Source of the DNA: Marinobacter orientalis
Lineage (GTDB): Bacteria > Pseudomonadota > Gammaproteobacteria > Pseudomonadales > Oleiphilaceae
Length of the DNA: 64,000 nucleotides
Reading direction: 5' to 3'
NCBI RefSeq assembly: GCF_004792665.1
Contig: NZ_SRZX01000001.1
Span: 1,426,001 to 1,490,000 of the forward strand
Made by a program: the position numbers and the translations under genes
Shown here: positions 55,556 to 64,000 of the stretch, piece by piece
How positions within the stretch are numbered: position 1 is the stretch's first letter
How the letters are laid out: every line of letters begins with the position of its first letter
The notes under the pieces: model-generated
What the model saw: only the letters and a program-made list of their open reading frames with translations
Told to the model about the DNA's origin: nothing
The model's database searches: none

Positions 55556-56560
55556 TCAGTGTCGGGTTGCGGCAAGAATGTCCAGTGCGTGCCGGCGTTT
55601 TTCCGGGTCGTAAAGATCCACGGTGAACATCAGTTCGTCCACCTCAACCGTCTGCAGCAGTCGCTTCAACTGATCGCGGATGCTGTCCTCGCTGCCCAGT
55701 AACTGCAGCGACAGGAAATCTTTCACCCCGGCTCTTTCGCCAGCGTTCCACAAGTCATCCATGGATGTTACCGGTGGCCGCATCCACAGGGGCTGACCAC
55801 GGAACAGGGACAGGATGCGCTGGTAGCTGGTGGTGGCCAGGAACTGAGCTTCCTCGTCGGTATCCGCCGGCACAGCAGGAACGGCGAGTATCACGTAAGG
55901 CCTGTCCAGTTGTGCGGAGGGCTGGAAATTGTCCCGGTACACCTGAATCGCCTCGCGATAGAGCCGTGGCGCAAAATGGCCGGCAAAGGCGTAGGGCAGG
56001 CCCCGCATGGCGGCGAGCTGGGCACTGTAGAGGCTGGAGCCCAGCAGCCAGATGGGCACGTTGGTGCCGGCACCGGGTATGGCTTTTACCTGTTGGCCCG
56101 GCTGAAGCGGGCCGAGCAGGGTCTGCAGTCTGGCCACGTCTTCGGGAAACTGCTCCGCCCCCAGGCCATCCCGCCGCAGCGCGCGACTGGTAATGGGATC
56201 GGTGCCCGGCGCCCGGCCCAGACCCAGGTCGATTCGGCCCGGGTAAAGGCTTTCCAGTGTGCCGAACTGCTCCGCAATCACCAGTGGTGGATGATTGGGC
56301 AGCATGATGCCGCCGGACCCAACCCGAAGAGTTTCGGTGGCACCGGCAATGTGTCCCACCAGAACCGCTGTGGCGGAACTGCTGATGCCTTCCATGTTGT
56401 GGTGCTCGGCCAGCCAGAAACGCCGGAAGCCGAGGCTCTCCGCATGTCTGGCATAGGCCACGCTGTTGGCCAGGGTCTGGCCCACGGAATCGCCCTCGCG
56501 TACCGAGGCCAGCTCCAGAAGGGAATAGGCGGGAAATTGAGCGGTGGAAGACTGCGACAT
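55556..56560 (-). CDS. Luciferase-like (LLM) flavin-dependent monooxygenase
   Basis: Protein of 334 residues of the bacterial luciferase-like group without attached flavin. Typical segments are [39 protein letters not shown] and the short [17 protein letters not shown] 56560 has GGAGCATTCA upstream; the frame is open to 56653. It would use reduced FMN and oxygen. Substrate unknown. Confidence 0.9.
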   Translation of the reverse strand: MSQSSTAQFPAYSLLELASVREGDSVGQTLANSVAYARHAESLGFRRFWLAEHHNMEGISSSATAVLVGHIAGATETLRVGSGGIMLPNHPPLVIAEQFGTLESLYPGRIDLGLGRAPGTDPITSRALRRDGLGAEQFPEDVARLQTLLGPLQPGQQVKAIPGAGTNVPIWLLGSSLYSAQLAAMRGLPYAFAGHFAPRLYREAIQVYRDNFQPSAQLDRPYVILAVPAVPADTDEEAQFLATTSYQRILSLFRGQPLWMRPPVTSMDDLWNAGERAGVKDFLSLQLLGSEDSIRDQLKRLLQTVEVDELMFTVDLYDPEKRRHALDILAATRH

Positions 56561-56616
56561 TGAATGCTCCGGTTCTGAACTATCCGGCAGCATAACAAAA
56601 ACCGGCGGGTATGCCG

Positions 56617-58896
56617 CTATAGGGATTGGCCTGGATTGCTGTTCGCAACCCACCAGCCCGGCAGCAACTGACGGATGTCGGGCTGCAGGAAGCGGTCGTC
56701 AATCAGCCAGATCACCCCCCGGTCTTCCGGCGTGCGGATGACCCGGCCAGCCGCCTGGGCTACCTTCTGCAGGCCGGGGATCAGGTAAGTGTAGGCCTGG
56801 CCGGTGCCAAAACGGCGTTCCAGTCGCTGGCGCAGGATTTCATGCCAGGCGTCGAACGGTGGCAGGCCCAGGGTGGCCACGAAAGCGCCGATCAGGCGAT
56901 CACCCGGCAGGTCGATGCCTTCGCTGAACACCCCGCCGAGGACGGCAAAGGCAACACTGGAGTCACCTTCCCGGAAGTCCTCCAGAAAAGCAGTGCGCTC
57001 CTCGCCGGACATGCCCGGTCGCTGCGCCCGCAGCGGGATGTCCGGCGCCAGGCTGGCCAGGGTGTCCCGTACGCGATTGAGGTAGGCAAAGCTGCTGAAA
57101 AAGGCCAGATAGTTGCCGGGCCGCTCCCGGTATTGCTGCGCAATGAGTTCGGCAATGGGCCGCAGTGAGCGCTCCCGGTGAGCCTGGCGGGTGCTGATAT
57201 GGGGAGTGAAATGCACCTCCAGCTGGTCGGCGGAAAACGGGCCGGGCAGCGACTGGAAACAGGTGTCTTCAGGCATGCCCAGCAAGTCGCGGTAGTAAAG
57301 ACCCGGTGACAGGGTGGCCGAGAACAACAGGGCGCTGTGGGCCGTCTCGAAACGGGGGCTTAGAAAATCTGCCGGAATCAGGTTGCGGATGGCCAGTTGT
57401 GCCTTGCCGCGGCCGGGTCTGGTCAGTTCGCACAGGGAGTGGTCGCCAAACACTTCTGCCAGCCTGGTAAAGGCCAGGCTCTCGAACATCAGTTCCTGCA
57501 GCGCCAGATCCGGTGGGTTGTCCGCCAGGTAGTCAGTAATGGCAGACACCAGGCGGTTCAGGGCCCCGGTCAGTGAGCCCGGCAGATTATCAAGAATCAC
57601 CGGCTCGCGGCTGATCTCGGGGGCATGGTCCCGGATGACTGATTGCCAGGCCCGGGAGACCCCCTCCAACCCGGATTTGAGTGCCCTGGGTGCCTGCCGC
57701 CGCAGCTTTAGCAGGCGGGCCTGACTCAGCTCCACCGAGTACATGCCGCGGGCCCTGTCCACCAGGTTGTGAGCCTCGTCAATCAGCAGGCTGGCTTTCC
57801 AGTCATTCTGCCGGACAAGGGCGTGGAGAAGGGCGGACTGGTCGAACATGCGGTTCACATCCGCTACCACCACGTCGCACCAGCGCGCCATTTCCTGGGC
57901 CAGGAAATAGGGGCAGATATCGTGGTGGCGGGCAATGCTGCCCAGCACCTGCTGTGTCAGGGCATCGGTATGACTGGCTGCCTCCGCCCGGGCCTCCGGA
58001 AGCCGGTCGAAGAAGCCCCTGGCCAGCGGACATGAATCCCCGTGGCAGGCCTTGTCCGGGTGTTCGCAGGCGTGGTCCTTGGCCACCAGTTCCAGGGTTC
58101 GTAGTGGCAGGGTGTCCGCTTGCTTCTCCCGTAACAGATGCACGGCATCCACTGCCAGATGGCGGGCGGTGTTGCGGCTGGTGAGATAGAACAGCCGGTC
58201 CTGGCTGGCCGCCGGCATGGCCATCAGCGCCGGGAACAGGGTACCCAGGGTCTTGCCCAGGCCGGTGGGGGCTTCCAGCAGCAGCTTCCGGTTGCGAAGA
58301 CTGTTCCGGTACACGGTTTCGGCCAGGGCCCGTTGTCGCGGCCGAAACCCGGGAAAGGGAAATGTCAGTCGTGATAGCGCCTTGTCTCTTGCCTGGCGAT
58401 GACCGGCTTCCTGTTCCGCCCAGTCACTGTAGAGTCCGCACAATTGCTCCAGCTCCTGCCAGAGTTCTTCAGCGCCGGCAGTTTCGACGATGGGGGTTTC
58501 CCTGTCCTTGCCCACATCGTAGTAGATCAGGGCCAGATCGAGCTTTTTCAGTTTCTCCTGACGACACAGCAGTGCGCCGTAGACCCGCAGTTGCGCTCGA
58601 TGAAGATTGCGCTGGGCTTCCCGTACCCGGGACAGGTCACCCCGGTGGGTCTTGATCTCTTCCAGGCGGCCTGAAATCGGATCGTATCCGTCGGCCCGGC
58701 CGCTGACCACCAGCGTGCCGCATTGGCCGGCCAGGGCAACCTCGCTCTGATACTTCGGCCCGCGCCGGGCCTGCACGGCACCGTGGCCGGCAATGCCCTC
58801 TTCCGATGTCGGCGCCGGTGTGTAGCGTAAATCCAGGTCCCCCTTGCGGGCGGCGAACTCGCAGAGAGTCCGCACCGCAACCCTGAGCTCACTCAT
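56617..58896 (-). CDS. DinG/XPD-like iron-sulfur helicase with N-terminal PD-(D/E)XK nuclease-like domain
   Basis: Protein of 759 residues. The N-terminal 150 residues show a RecB/Cas4-type nuclease pattern ([20 protein letters not shown], then E-x-K). The rest is a superfamily 2 helicase with Walker [12 protein letters not shown] (near 210), cysteines for a 4Fe-4S cluster ([14 protein letters not shown] and HDICPYF), DEAH as [11 protein letters not shown] and the late [14 protein letters not shown]. It starts within the stop of the FAN1-like gene (ATGA overlap), so both are translated together, pointing to joint work on damaged DNA. Confidence 0.88.
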   Translation of the reverse strand: MSELRVAVRTLCEFAARKGDLDLRYTPAPTSEEGIAGHGAVQARRGPKYQSEVALAGQCGTLVVSGRADGYDPISGRLEEIKTHRGDLSRVREAQRNLHRAQLRVYGALLCRQEKLKKLDLALIYYDVGKDRETPIVETAGAEELWQELEQLCGLYSDWAEQEAGHRQARDKALSRLTFPFPGFRPRQRALAETVYRNSLRNRKLLLEAPTGLGKTLGTLFPALMAMPAASQDRLFYLTSRNTARHLAVDAVHLLREKQADTLPLRTLELVAKDHACEHPDKACHGDSCPLARGFFDRLPEARAEAASHTDALTQQVLGSIARHHDICPYFLAQEMARWCDVVVADVNRMFDQSALLHALVRQNDWKASLLIDEAHNLVDRARGMYSVELSQARLLKLRRQAPRALKSGLEGVSRAWQSVIRDHAPEISREPVILDNLPGSLTGALNRLVSAITDYLADNPPDLALQELMFESLAFTRLAEVFGDHSLCELTRPGRGKAQLAIRNLIPADFLSPRFETAHSALLFSATLSPGLYYRDLLGMPEDTCFQSLPGPFSADQLEVHFTPHISTRQAHRERSLRPIAELIAQQYRERPGNYLAFFSSFAYLNRVRDTLASLAPDIPLRAQRPGMSGEERTAFLEDFREGDSSVAFAVLGGVFSEGIDLPGDRLIGAFVATLGLPPFDAWHEILRQRLERRFGTGQAYTYLIPGLQKVAQAAGRVIRTPEDRGVIWLIDDRFLQPDIRQLLPGWWVANSNPGQSL

Positions 58897-60599
58897 TCGA
58901 CAGCCTCGTTCCAGCGCACGTAGCAGACGGATACGGGGATGCCGTGGCTGACACAGAACTCCAGCCAGCGGGTCTGGTGGTCCTGCAGGCGGTCACCGGG
59001 GCCTTTTACTTCGATCATCTCATAGCGCCGGTCCGGGTCGCTGTGGCCGGGTTGAAAGCGGATCAGGTCGGGGAAGCCGCTGCGATGCTCCCGCAGATTG
59101 TCCAGCAGGCGCCGGAACATCAGTTCCAGGTGTCGGGCGGGAATGCACTCCAGGGCCAGATTTAACAGGTCTTCCGACAGCACCGGCCAGATCACGAAGG
59201 GCGAGGCAATGCCCTGCTTTTCGTGCCAGGTGTTGCGGATCCCGGTTTTGTAATCGTCGGTGGTCAGAGCGCTGAGGCACTCGTCAAAGAGTGCTTGCCG
59301 GCGTTCCACGAAATCTTCCCGGTGCAGGTCTGCGGGGCCGGTATGGAATGGATGGAAAAACGCGCCGGGGATGGGGGCGAACAGGGCACGCCAGCAAAGC
59401 AGGCCGAACAGGCCGTTGATCAGGGTGTTTTCCACGTAGGCAACCGGGGCCTCCGGTTTCGACAGGTGTTCCATGGTCACCCATTCCACCGACCGGCCAT
59501 CCGGATTGTCCAGTTTCAGGGTAAAGACTGTAAGTTCCGGGCGCGTGGATGGCTGGGGCGCGGTTTCCCCCAGTTTCCTGGCCAGCCGGGACAGAATGCG
59601 CTCAAGCCCCCGTTCTTCCCTGCCAAACCCGCATACATCGGCGGCGGCCCTGGCCAGATCCCAGGCTTCGCGGTGCTGCTGACGTCGTTCCAGCAGGCGC
59701 AGTTGCCTCAGGCGGGCCTCACGGTGGCTGCTCTGCCGGTAGGCGGCGAGAGCCAGCTCTGTGTTGCCGCCACGGTCCGCAAGCTTGGCCAGTTCGAACA
59801 GTAACCGGCCGCGCCGGCTTTCCAGCCAGGGATTGGTGTTGGTTGCGGGCACATCCTGCCAGACGGCTTCCGGTGATTCGCCCTGATCCAGGCGTTCACG
59901 GCAGTGGTGCATGACCAGGTAGCGGTCAACGTCGTCGCGCTCGTCGAAGGCCCGGGATTCAGAGGAAAGCGGCACCTGCTCGTATTGCTGGTGGCCCAGT
60001 TCTACCAGCACGAAATCGGACCAGCTCTGGCGCAGGTTGCCAAAGAACATCAGCCGCAGGCGATCAAACAGATGCATGTGGTTGAGGCGGATTACCCGGG
60101 CCGGGAAACCGGGCAGCCAATAGTCCACAGCAGCAGGATCCGGGTGTGTCGGAATCAGCGTGTCCCGCAACAGCCCCTTGGCGGCCCTTGGCGGTAATCC
60201 AGCGGCGGAGATCCTGTCCGCAAGGGCCGGGCGTAGTTCGGCAAGAGTAAACAGGCGGAACAGATCCGCCAGATGAAGGTCCGGCGTGTCGTCGATCCAG
60301 CCATTGCGGGCAAGCGCTTTTGCGGTATCTGCCACCGGTTGGCCCAGTTCCGGGTAGTTGAGCTTTTCCACCCTGAACAGTTCGCCGCTTCGCATCACCA
60401 TGCGGGCAAGCAGGGCCCTCTCCGGCCGCTTCAGTGCAAGCAGGTTGTCAATGTAGCGGGTTTCGTCGGCAGTCAGCAGATCGCTGTGGTGCTGACGGAC
60501 CCACCGCACTACCGTTTCAAAATTCTCGAGATAGTAGAGCGGGTTGTCCAGATCGGCGGTGCCGGGAACGGAGGAATGTCCGGGGAATGCGGGTGTCAT
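58893..60599 (-). CDS. FAN1-like VRR-NUC structure-specific nuclease
   Basis: Protein of about 568 residues from the ATG at 60599; the frame is open to 61097 but that part lies opposite the glutathione peroxidase gene. The C-terminal VRR-NUC domain shows SGFPDLIRF and YEMIEVKGPGDRLQDHQ (D, E-x-K). The N-terminal part (NPLYYLENFETVVRWV) is typical of bacterial FAN1. Such enzymes cut flap and crosslink structures. It is followed at once by the iron-sulfur helicase. No clear ribosome binding site precedes the chosen start. Confidence 0.88.
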   Translation of the reverse strand: MTPAFPGHSSVPGTADLDNPLYYLENFETVVRWVRQHHSDLLTADETRYIDNLLALKRPERALLARMVMRSGELFRVEKLNYPELGQPVADTAKALARNGWIDDTPDLHLADLFRLFTLAELRPALADRISAAGLPPRAAKGLLRDTLIPTHPDPAAVDYWLPGFPARVIRLNHMHLFDRLRLMFFGNLRQSWSDFVLVELGHQQYEQVPLSSESRAFDERDDVDRYLVMHHCRERLDQGESPEAVWQDVPATNTNPWLESRRGRLLFELAKLADRGGNTELALAAYRQSSHREARLRQLRLLERRQQHREAWDLARAAADVCGFGREERGLERILSRLARKLGETAPQPSTRPELTVFTLKLDNPDGRSVEWVTMEHLSKPEAPVAYVENTLINGLFGLLCWRALFAPIPGAFFHPFHTGPADLHREDFVERRQALFDECLSALTTDDYKTGIRNTWHEKQGIASPFVIWPVLSEDLLNLALECIPARHLELMFRRLLDNLREHRSGFPDLIRFQPGHSDPDRRYEMIEVKGPGDRLQDHQTRWLEFCVSHGIPVSVCYVRWNEAVE

Positions 60600-60668
60600 A
60601 GAAACTGTTTTGCCGGCCAGATCGTAAGCATAGAATGACCACTGATGATGCCTTATGGAGAAGCCGAT

Positions 60669-61208
60669 ATGCGAGCCCTGATTGCGATGATTTTCATGTT
60701 GATCCCAGCGTCGGTGATGGCCACTGAGTGCCCGGCTTTTCTCGACCATGATCTGCGCAAGCTGCACTCTGCGGATTCCGTCAACCTGTGTGATGTGGCT
60801 GCCGGAAAACCCATGCTGGTGGTCAACACCGCCAGCCGCTGCGGTTACACCGGGCAGTTCGAGGGGCTGGAAGCACTGCACAGGGAGTACAGCGACAAGG
60901 GCCTGGTGGTGGTTGGCTTTGCCAGTGATGACTTCCGCCAGGAGGCGGCTACCGAGGAGGAGGCTGCAAACGTCTGCTTCATCAACTTTGGCGTTACCTT
61001 CACCATGATTGCGCCCACGACGGTAACCGGAGACGACGCCAACCCGGTATTCCGGGCCATCAACAGCCAGAGCAGCCAGCCCCGCTGGAATTTTCACAAG
61101 TATGTGGTGAATGCCCGCGGCGAGGTTGTGCAGGCGTTTCCCAGCCGTGTAGCGCCGCAGGATCCCGAGCTTCGCAGTGCAATCGACCGCGTCGTTGCCG
61201 AGCGCTGA
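60669..61208 (+). CDS. Glutathione peroxidase-like protein, exported
   Basis: Peroxidase of 179 residues with a signal peptide (ALIAMIFMLIPASVMA), so probably periplasmic. The peroxidatic cysteine lies in VNTASRCGYTGQ; the NFHKYVV motif is present. The usual Q-F-x-x-Q-E region is changed to DDFRQE, so the tetrad may be modified. GGAGAAGCC precedes the ATG at 60669. It is divergent from the FAN1-like gene. Confidence 0.88.
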   Translation: MRALIAMIFMLIPASVMATECPAFLDHDLRKLHSADSVNLCDVAAGKPMLVVNTASRCGYTGQFEGLEALHREYSDKGLVVVGFASDDFRQEAATEEEAANVCFINFGVTFTMIAPTTVTGDDANPVFRAINSQSSQPRWNFHKYVVNARGEVVQAFPSRVAPQDPELRSAIDRVVAER

Positions 61209-61218
61209 GTTCGCCGGT

Positions 61219-61848
61219 TCAGAGATCCATCACAAAAGCCGGGTTCAGGGGCCTGAAGTTGCCGTTGCAGATGCTGGCGTTGACGAACAGGCAGTCATCC
61301 AGGTGTTGCTGGCCGTGGCCCTCGTGAATATGTCCGAACACGTGCATTTTCAGTTTTAACCGTTCCAGTTCCCTGGCAAGGTCGTCGCAGCCGACGGACT
61401 GCAGTTGGCTGTCGATGATCACCTGGTCGAGGATGCCCGCGGGTGGGCCGTGAGTGATCAGAATGTCGGTATCGGCCGGAATCTGCTGCCATCGTTCTGC
61501 AATGGTCGGGCCGCGCGTCAGGTTGAAAGCCCAGTCGAAGAACACCGGCGTCCAGGGGCTGCCCCAGAACTTCAGGCCCTCAATCTCGGTACCACTGTCG
61601 CGCAGGTAAACCGCGTTCCTGATCAGCGCTTCGGCTTCTGCCGGCTCGTCCTGCAGGCACCAGTCGTGGTTGCCGGCAATCAGGATCTTGTGGCGGTGCG
61701 GCTGTCCGGAGAACCAGTTGTCCAGGTCTTCCAGTTCCTCGAGAGTACCCGCTCCCAGGCAGTCACCGGCATGGATCAGGATGTCGCCATCCGGCACCCT
61801 GATCTGGCGGTGCATGCTGTGGGTATCCGATATGCAGACCAGTCTCAT
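61219..61848 (-). CDS. Calcineurin-like metallophosphoesterase
   Basis: Phosphoesterase of 209 residues with the dinuclear metal motifs D-x-H (CISDTHSMHR), GD (HAGDCLG), GNHD (IAGNHDW) and GHIHEGHG. Its ATG overlaps the stop of the enoyl-CoA hydratase (ATGA). Substrate unknown; nucleotides or phosphodiesters are usual. Confidence 0.9.
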   Translation of the reverse strand: MRLVCISDTHSMHRQIRVPDGDILIHAGDCLGAGTLEELEDLDNWFSGQPHRHKILIAGNHDWCLQDEPAEAEALIRNAVYLRDSGTEIEGLKFWGSPWTPVFFDWAFNLTRGPTIAERWQQIPADTDILITHGPPAGILDQVIIDSQLQSVGCDDLARELERLKLKMHVFGHIHEGHGQQHLDDCLFVNASICNGNFRPLNPAFVMDL

Positions 61849-62654
61849 GAAGGCTCGCTGGGTTTTTTGTCGGCTTTGTTGAAAGCCCCGTGGCGTCCGG
61901 CGCCACCCGCAAACCGGCCGGCACCCTCAATCGCTTCTTCGAATACCACAGGATAGCCCCCGGCGCCCTCCGCAGCCAGCGCTTCAGGCAATTTCATGTC
62001 CCACTGGTGAATGGCGGAGTGGCGGTCAGCACGCAGACATTTCTGCGGAAAACCGGCAATGTCTGCGGCCAGGGCTTCTGCGGCGGACCGGGCCTCCCCA
62101 TCTGGCACAATGCGGTTCGCCAGCCCCATGGCTCTGGCTTCACCGGCGTTGACCGGCCGCCCGGTCAGGATCATGTCCATGGCATTACCATGGCCGACAA
62201 TCCGCGGCAGACGCACGGTGCCGCCATCAATCAGCGGCACGCCCCAGCGTCGGCAAAAGACTCCGAAAACGGCGGACTCTTCTGCCACCCTCAGGTCACA
62301 CATCAGGGCCAGTTCCAGGCCGCCAGCCACCGCATAGCCTGATACCGCTGCAATTACGGGCTTGGATAATGCCATGCGGGATGGGCCCATGGGTCCGGGG
62401 GCGGTCCCTGTCGCTTCAATTTCGTTGCGCCGTTCAGGGTCACCAATGGCCTCCAGGTCTGCGCCCGCGCAAAAATTGCCGCCTTCACCCCAGAGCACGG
62501 CCACTTCCAGCTCAGCATTCGCCTCAAAGTCGGCAAATGCCTGACGCAGCGCTTCGGCGGTTTTGCGGTCAACGGCGTTACGTTTTCCGGGGCGATTAAT
62601 AACAATGGTGGCAACAGCGCCATTGGTGTCGGTGTAAACGGATGGGCCGGCCAC
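61845..62654 (-). CDS. Enoyl-CoA hydratase/isomerase family protein
   Basis: Crotonase-fold protein of 269 residues. NRPGKRNAVDRKTAEAL, the oxyanion region FCAGADLEAI and YAVAGGLELALMCDLRVA are typical. The start is GTG with GGGAG upstream. Acts on an acyl-CoA double bond in the cytoplasm. Coupled to the phosphoesterase by a four-base overlap. Confidence 0.9.
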   Translation of the reverse strand: MAGPSVYTDTNGAVATIVINRPGKRNAVDRKTAEALRQAFADFEANAELEVAVLWGEGGNFCAGADLEAIGDPERRNEIEATGTAPGPMGPSRMALSKPVIAAVSGYAVAGGLELALMCDLRVAEESAVFGVFCRRWGVPLIDGGTVRLPRIVGHGNAMDMILTGRPVNAGEARAMGLANRIVPDGEARSAAEALAADIAGFPQKCLRADRHSAIHQWDMKLPEALAAEGAGGYPVVFEEAIEGAGRFAGGAGRHGAFNKADKKPSEPS

Positions 62655-62761
62655 AGGTGTCTCCCGGGTTGACAGTCAGAGGGTCAGGTGAGGGTCAGGT
62701 AATGATGGCCTCCAGTATGCACTCTGCCGAATAGCGGCAACAAGGTCGGCAGATACACTGC

Positions 62762-63652
62762 TTAATGACGATGGGTATGGCGGTAGTCGGTAGGGGACTG
62801 GCCCATGACTTTTTTGAACAGCCGCGAAAAATAATAGTTGTCATCGTACCCCAGCATGCTGCTGATCTGGGTGAAGGAATGGTCCGTGGTATCCAGCAAC
62901 TGGCAGGCCTGCTCCACTTTCAGGTGCAGAAAATGCTGGACGGGCGAGACACCGGTCAGTGCGCGGTAGCGGGTGGCAAAATGGGCCGGCGACAGGCCGG
63001 TCAGGTCCGCCAGCTGGCCAAGGGTAATGCGCTCGTCCAGGTGTTCCCGCATGAAGCTGTGGATAATGTCCAGGTCCGGCTGCTGGGCGTGGCCAGCCTC
63101 GCCAACATTCAGGGGTACCGCAGCCAGTAACTGCCGCAGGCGATTGGCCACATGCACCAGGCCCGGAGTGCGGAAGCCGGTCTGCCTGACCGACAGCAAT
63201 CCGTTGAAGTCCACAAGCAGCCTCGGCTGCCGCCCGATGTGGAGGATACGGGTGTCATCGGTAAAACCCATGTGCTCGCGGAAGTTTGCCGCCAGCGGGC
63301 CGGCATAGTGCACCCAGTGGATTGTCCATGGGTTGTCCGGTGCCGCGGTATAGCGGTGAGCGGCTCCGGCGGGTATCAGCACCAGGTCGCCACCCCGTAC
63401 CAGGCAGGGCTCGTCTTCAATGTTCAGGTAGGCCTCTCCCTCCGTGCAATGGATCAAAAGATCATCATTGTGATGTTCCCGGTGCATATGATGGCCCGCT
63501 GCGCGGCGGTAGTGGCCGAAGGCGAGGGGGTACAGATCGCGGGTCAGGGGGTGGCGTGAAAGGCTGCGTATTACCGGGTCCGGAATGACATAACGGATGC
63601 TGTCTGCCGGTACCGGCCACTGGGACGTCTTGGTCATAATCGTTGGCTGCAT
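62762..63652 (-). CDS. mmsR: AraC-family activator, MmsR-like
   Basis: Regulator of 296 residues with an N-terminal cupin-like sensing part (HHNDDLLIHCTEGEAYL) and two C-terminal helix-turn-helix units (ITLGQLADLTGLSPAHFATRY and SFTQISSMLGYDDNYYFSRLF). It is divergent from mmsA, the arrangement of mmsR-mmsAB in Pseudomonas, where it activates valine catabolism. Start at 63652 or at an in-frame ATG at 63637. Confidence 0.82.
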   Translation of the reverse strand: MQPTIMTKTSQWPVPADSIRYVIPDPVIRSLSRHPLTRDLYPLAFGHYRRAAGHHMHREHHNDDLLIHCTEGEAYLNIEDEPCLVRGGDLVLIPAGAAHRYTAAPDNPWTIHWVHYAGPLAANFREHMGFTDDTRILHIGRQPRLLVDFNGLLSVRQTGFRTPGLVHVANRLRQLLAAVPLNVGEAGHAQQPDLDIIHSFMREHLDERITLGQLADLTGLSPAHFATRYRALTGVSPVQHFLHLKVEQACQLLDTTDHSFTQISSMLGYDDNYYFSRLFKKVMGQSPTDYRHTHRH

Positions 63653-63702
63653 TTCTCATGTATCGAAAGATAATCCATCATGGTCGAAACTTAGTCAATC
63701 AT

Positions 63703-63718
63703 TGGCAGGCAGATTGCT
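63703..63718 (+). promoter_or_regulatory. Possible sigma-54 promoter upstream of mmsA
   Basis: TGGCAGGCAGATTGCT matches TGGCAY-N5-TTGCW except for one base (G for Y), with GG and GC 12 bases apart. The predicted start is about 58 bases before the mmsA ATG. No DmpR-type site lies upstream, and the adjacent regulator is of AraC type, so it may be chance. Confidence 0.35.
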
Positions 63719-63785
63719 GTGCTAGGCTTGGTGACAACCTGAGGGCATCAACCCGACACCTACAACAATGACAGGGAACATCGCT

Positions 63786-64000
63786 ATGAAAAACGTACCC
63801 CTTTATATCGCCGGTGAGTTCGTAGAGAGCCAGACCGACCAGTGGATTGACGTTACCGATCCTGCCACCAACGAAGTGATTGCCCGTGCCCCGTGCACCA
63901 CGGATGCGGAAATGCGTCGCGCCATCGACAATGCCGGTGAAGTGTTCAAGGCCTGGAGAGAAACCCCGGTTTCCGAACGTGCCCGGGTGATGATGCGTTA
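63786..64000 (+). CDS. mmsA: Methylmalonate-semialdehyde dehydrogenase (N-terminal part)
   Basis: Aldehyde dehydrogenase cut off by the right edge after 71 codons. The beginning KNVPLYIAGEFVESQTDQW and VTDPATNEVIARAP is typical of MmsA, the CoA-acylating enzyme of valine and pyrimidine breakdown. The AraC-type gene on the other strand supports this. The ATG at 63786 lies about 12 bases after GGGAA. Confidence 0.85.
   Translation, partial: MKNVPLYIAGEFVESQTDQWIDVTDPATNEVIARAPCTTDAEMRRAIDNAGEVFKAWRETPVSERARVMMR

Noticed and set aside
63653-63785. DmpR control of mmsA through the sigma-54-like element
   Set aside because: No ATCAAATGAT-type site is found upstream, and an AraC-type regulator is adjacent.

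Overview
The window looks like chromosomal DNA of a free-living marine gammaproteobacterium, most likely Marinobacter or a close relative. The grounds are a moderately high GC content, recC-recB-recD in that order, TRAP transporters, a soluble HiPIP, and a full phenol meta-cleavage operon beside solvent-type membrane export genes. The genus is an inference from gene content; no rRNA or housekeeping marker is present to fix it. I saw no tRNA, rRNA, CRISPR array, insertion sequence or prophage.

Layout. 1-2410 (minus): part of a branched-chain-type ABC importer (livM partial, livH, Tat-exported binding protein). 2691-6458: an electrophile/aldehyde module, nemR-nemA-SDR on the minus strand and glutathione-dependent formaldehyde dehydrogenase (adhC) divergent from nemR, with two NemR-box-like palindromes. 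6591-13386 (minus): a four-gene envelope operon (Asp-box lipoprotein, RND/MMPL transporter, DUF1302 outer-membrane protein, DUF1329 protein). 13647-15353 (minus): a DmpR/XylR-type sigma-54 activator. 15739-27811 (plus): dmpKLMNOPQBCDEFGHI, the full phenol hydroxylase plus catechol meta-cleavage pathway, in the same gene order as the classical Pseudomonas dmp operon. It is followed by a LigB/DODA-like protein without catalytic histidines, a ketopantoate-reductase-like protein and a thioesterase. 29972-39309: mixed metabolic, RNA-processing, c-di-GMP, sulfur and chemotaxis genes. 39400-44240: an orphan TRAP binding protein, an ABC-ATPase remnant, a universal stress protein and a complete TRAP operon. 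44485-54503: HiPIP and recCBD. 54539-64000: lipoprotein, hydrolase, luciferase-like monooxygenase, a nuclease-helicase plus FAN1-like nuclease pair, a periplasmic glutathione peroxidase, a phosphoesterase, an enoyl-CoA hydratase, and mmsR with the start of mmsA.

How the genes work together. Phenols are hydroxylated by DmpKLMNOP to catechols, cleaved by DmpB (kept active by the ferredoxin DmpQ) and carried by DmpCDEFGHI to pyruvate and acetyl-CoA. DmpR should activate a textbook sigma-54 promoter in front of dmpK (TGGCAC-N5-TTGCT at 15683-15698) from upstream sites at 15470 and 15545.

The most notable result is that the same architecture recurs, facing the other way, in front of the envelope operon. 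It has a -24/-12 element (13436-13451, minus), an IHF-like site (13470-13482) and a DmpR-type site (13545-13565). That last site matches the dmpK-side site at 19 of 21 positions in the same orientation relative to its promoter. The sequence therefore predicts that the DUF1302/DUF1329/RND/Asp-box operon belongs to the phenol regulon and handles aromatic compounds, their products or membrane damage at the cell envelope. A second notable object is the catalytically dead extradiol-dioxygenase-like protein placed directly behind dmpI.
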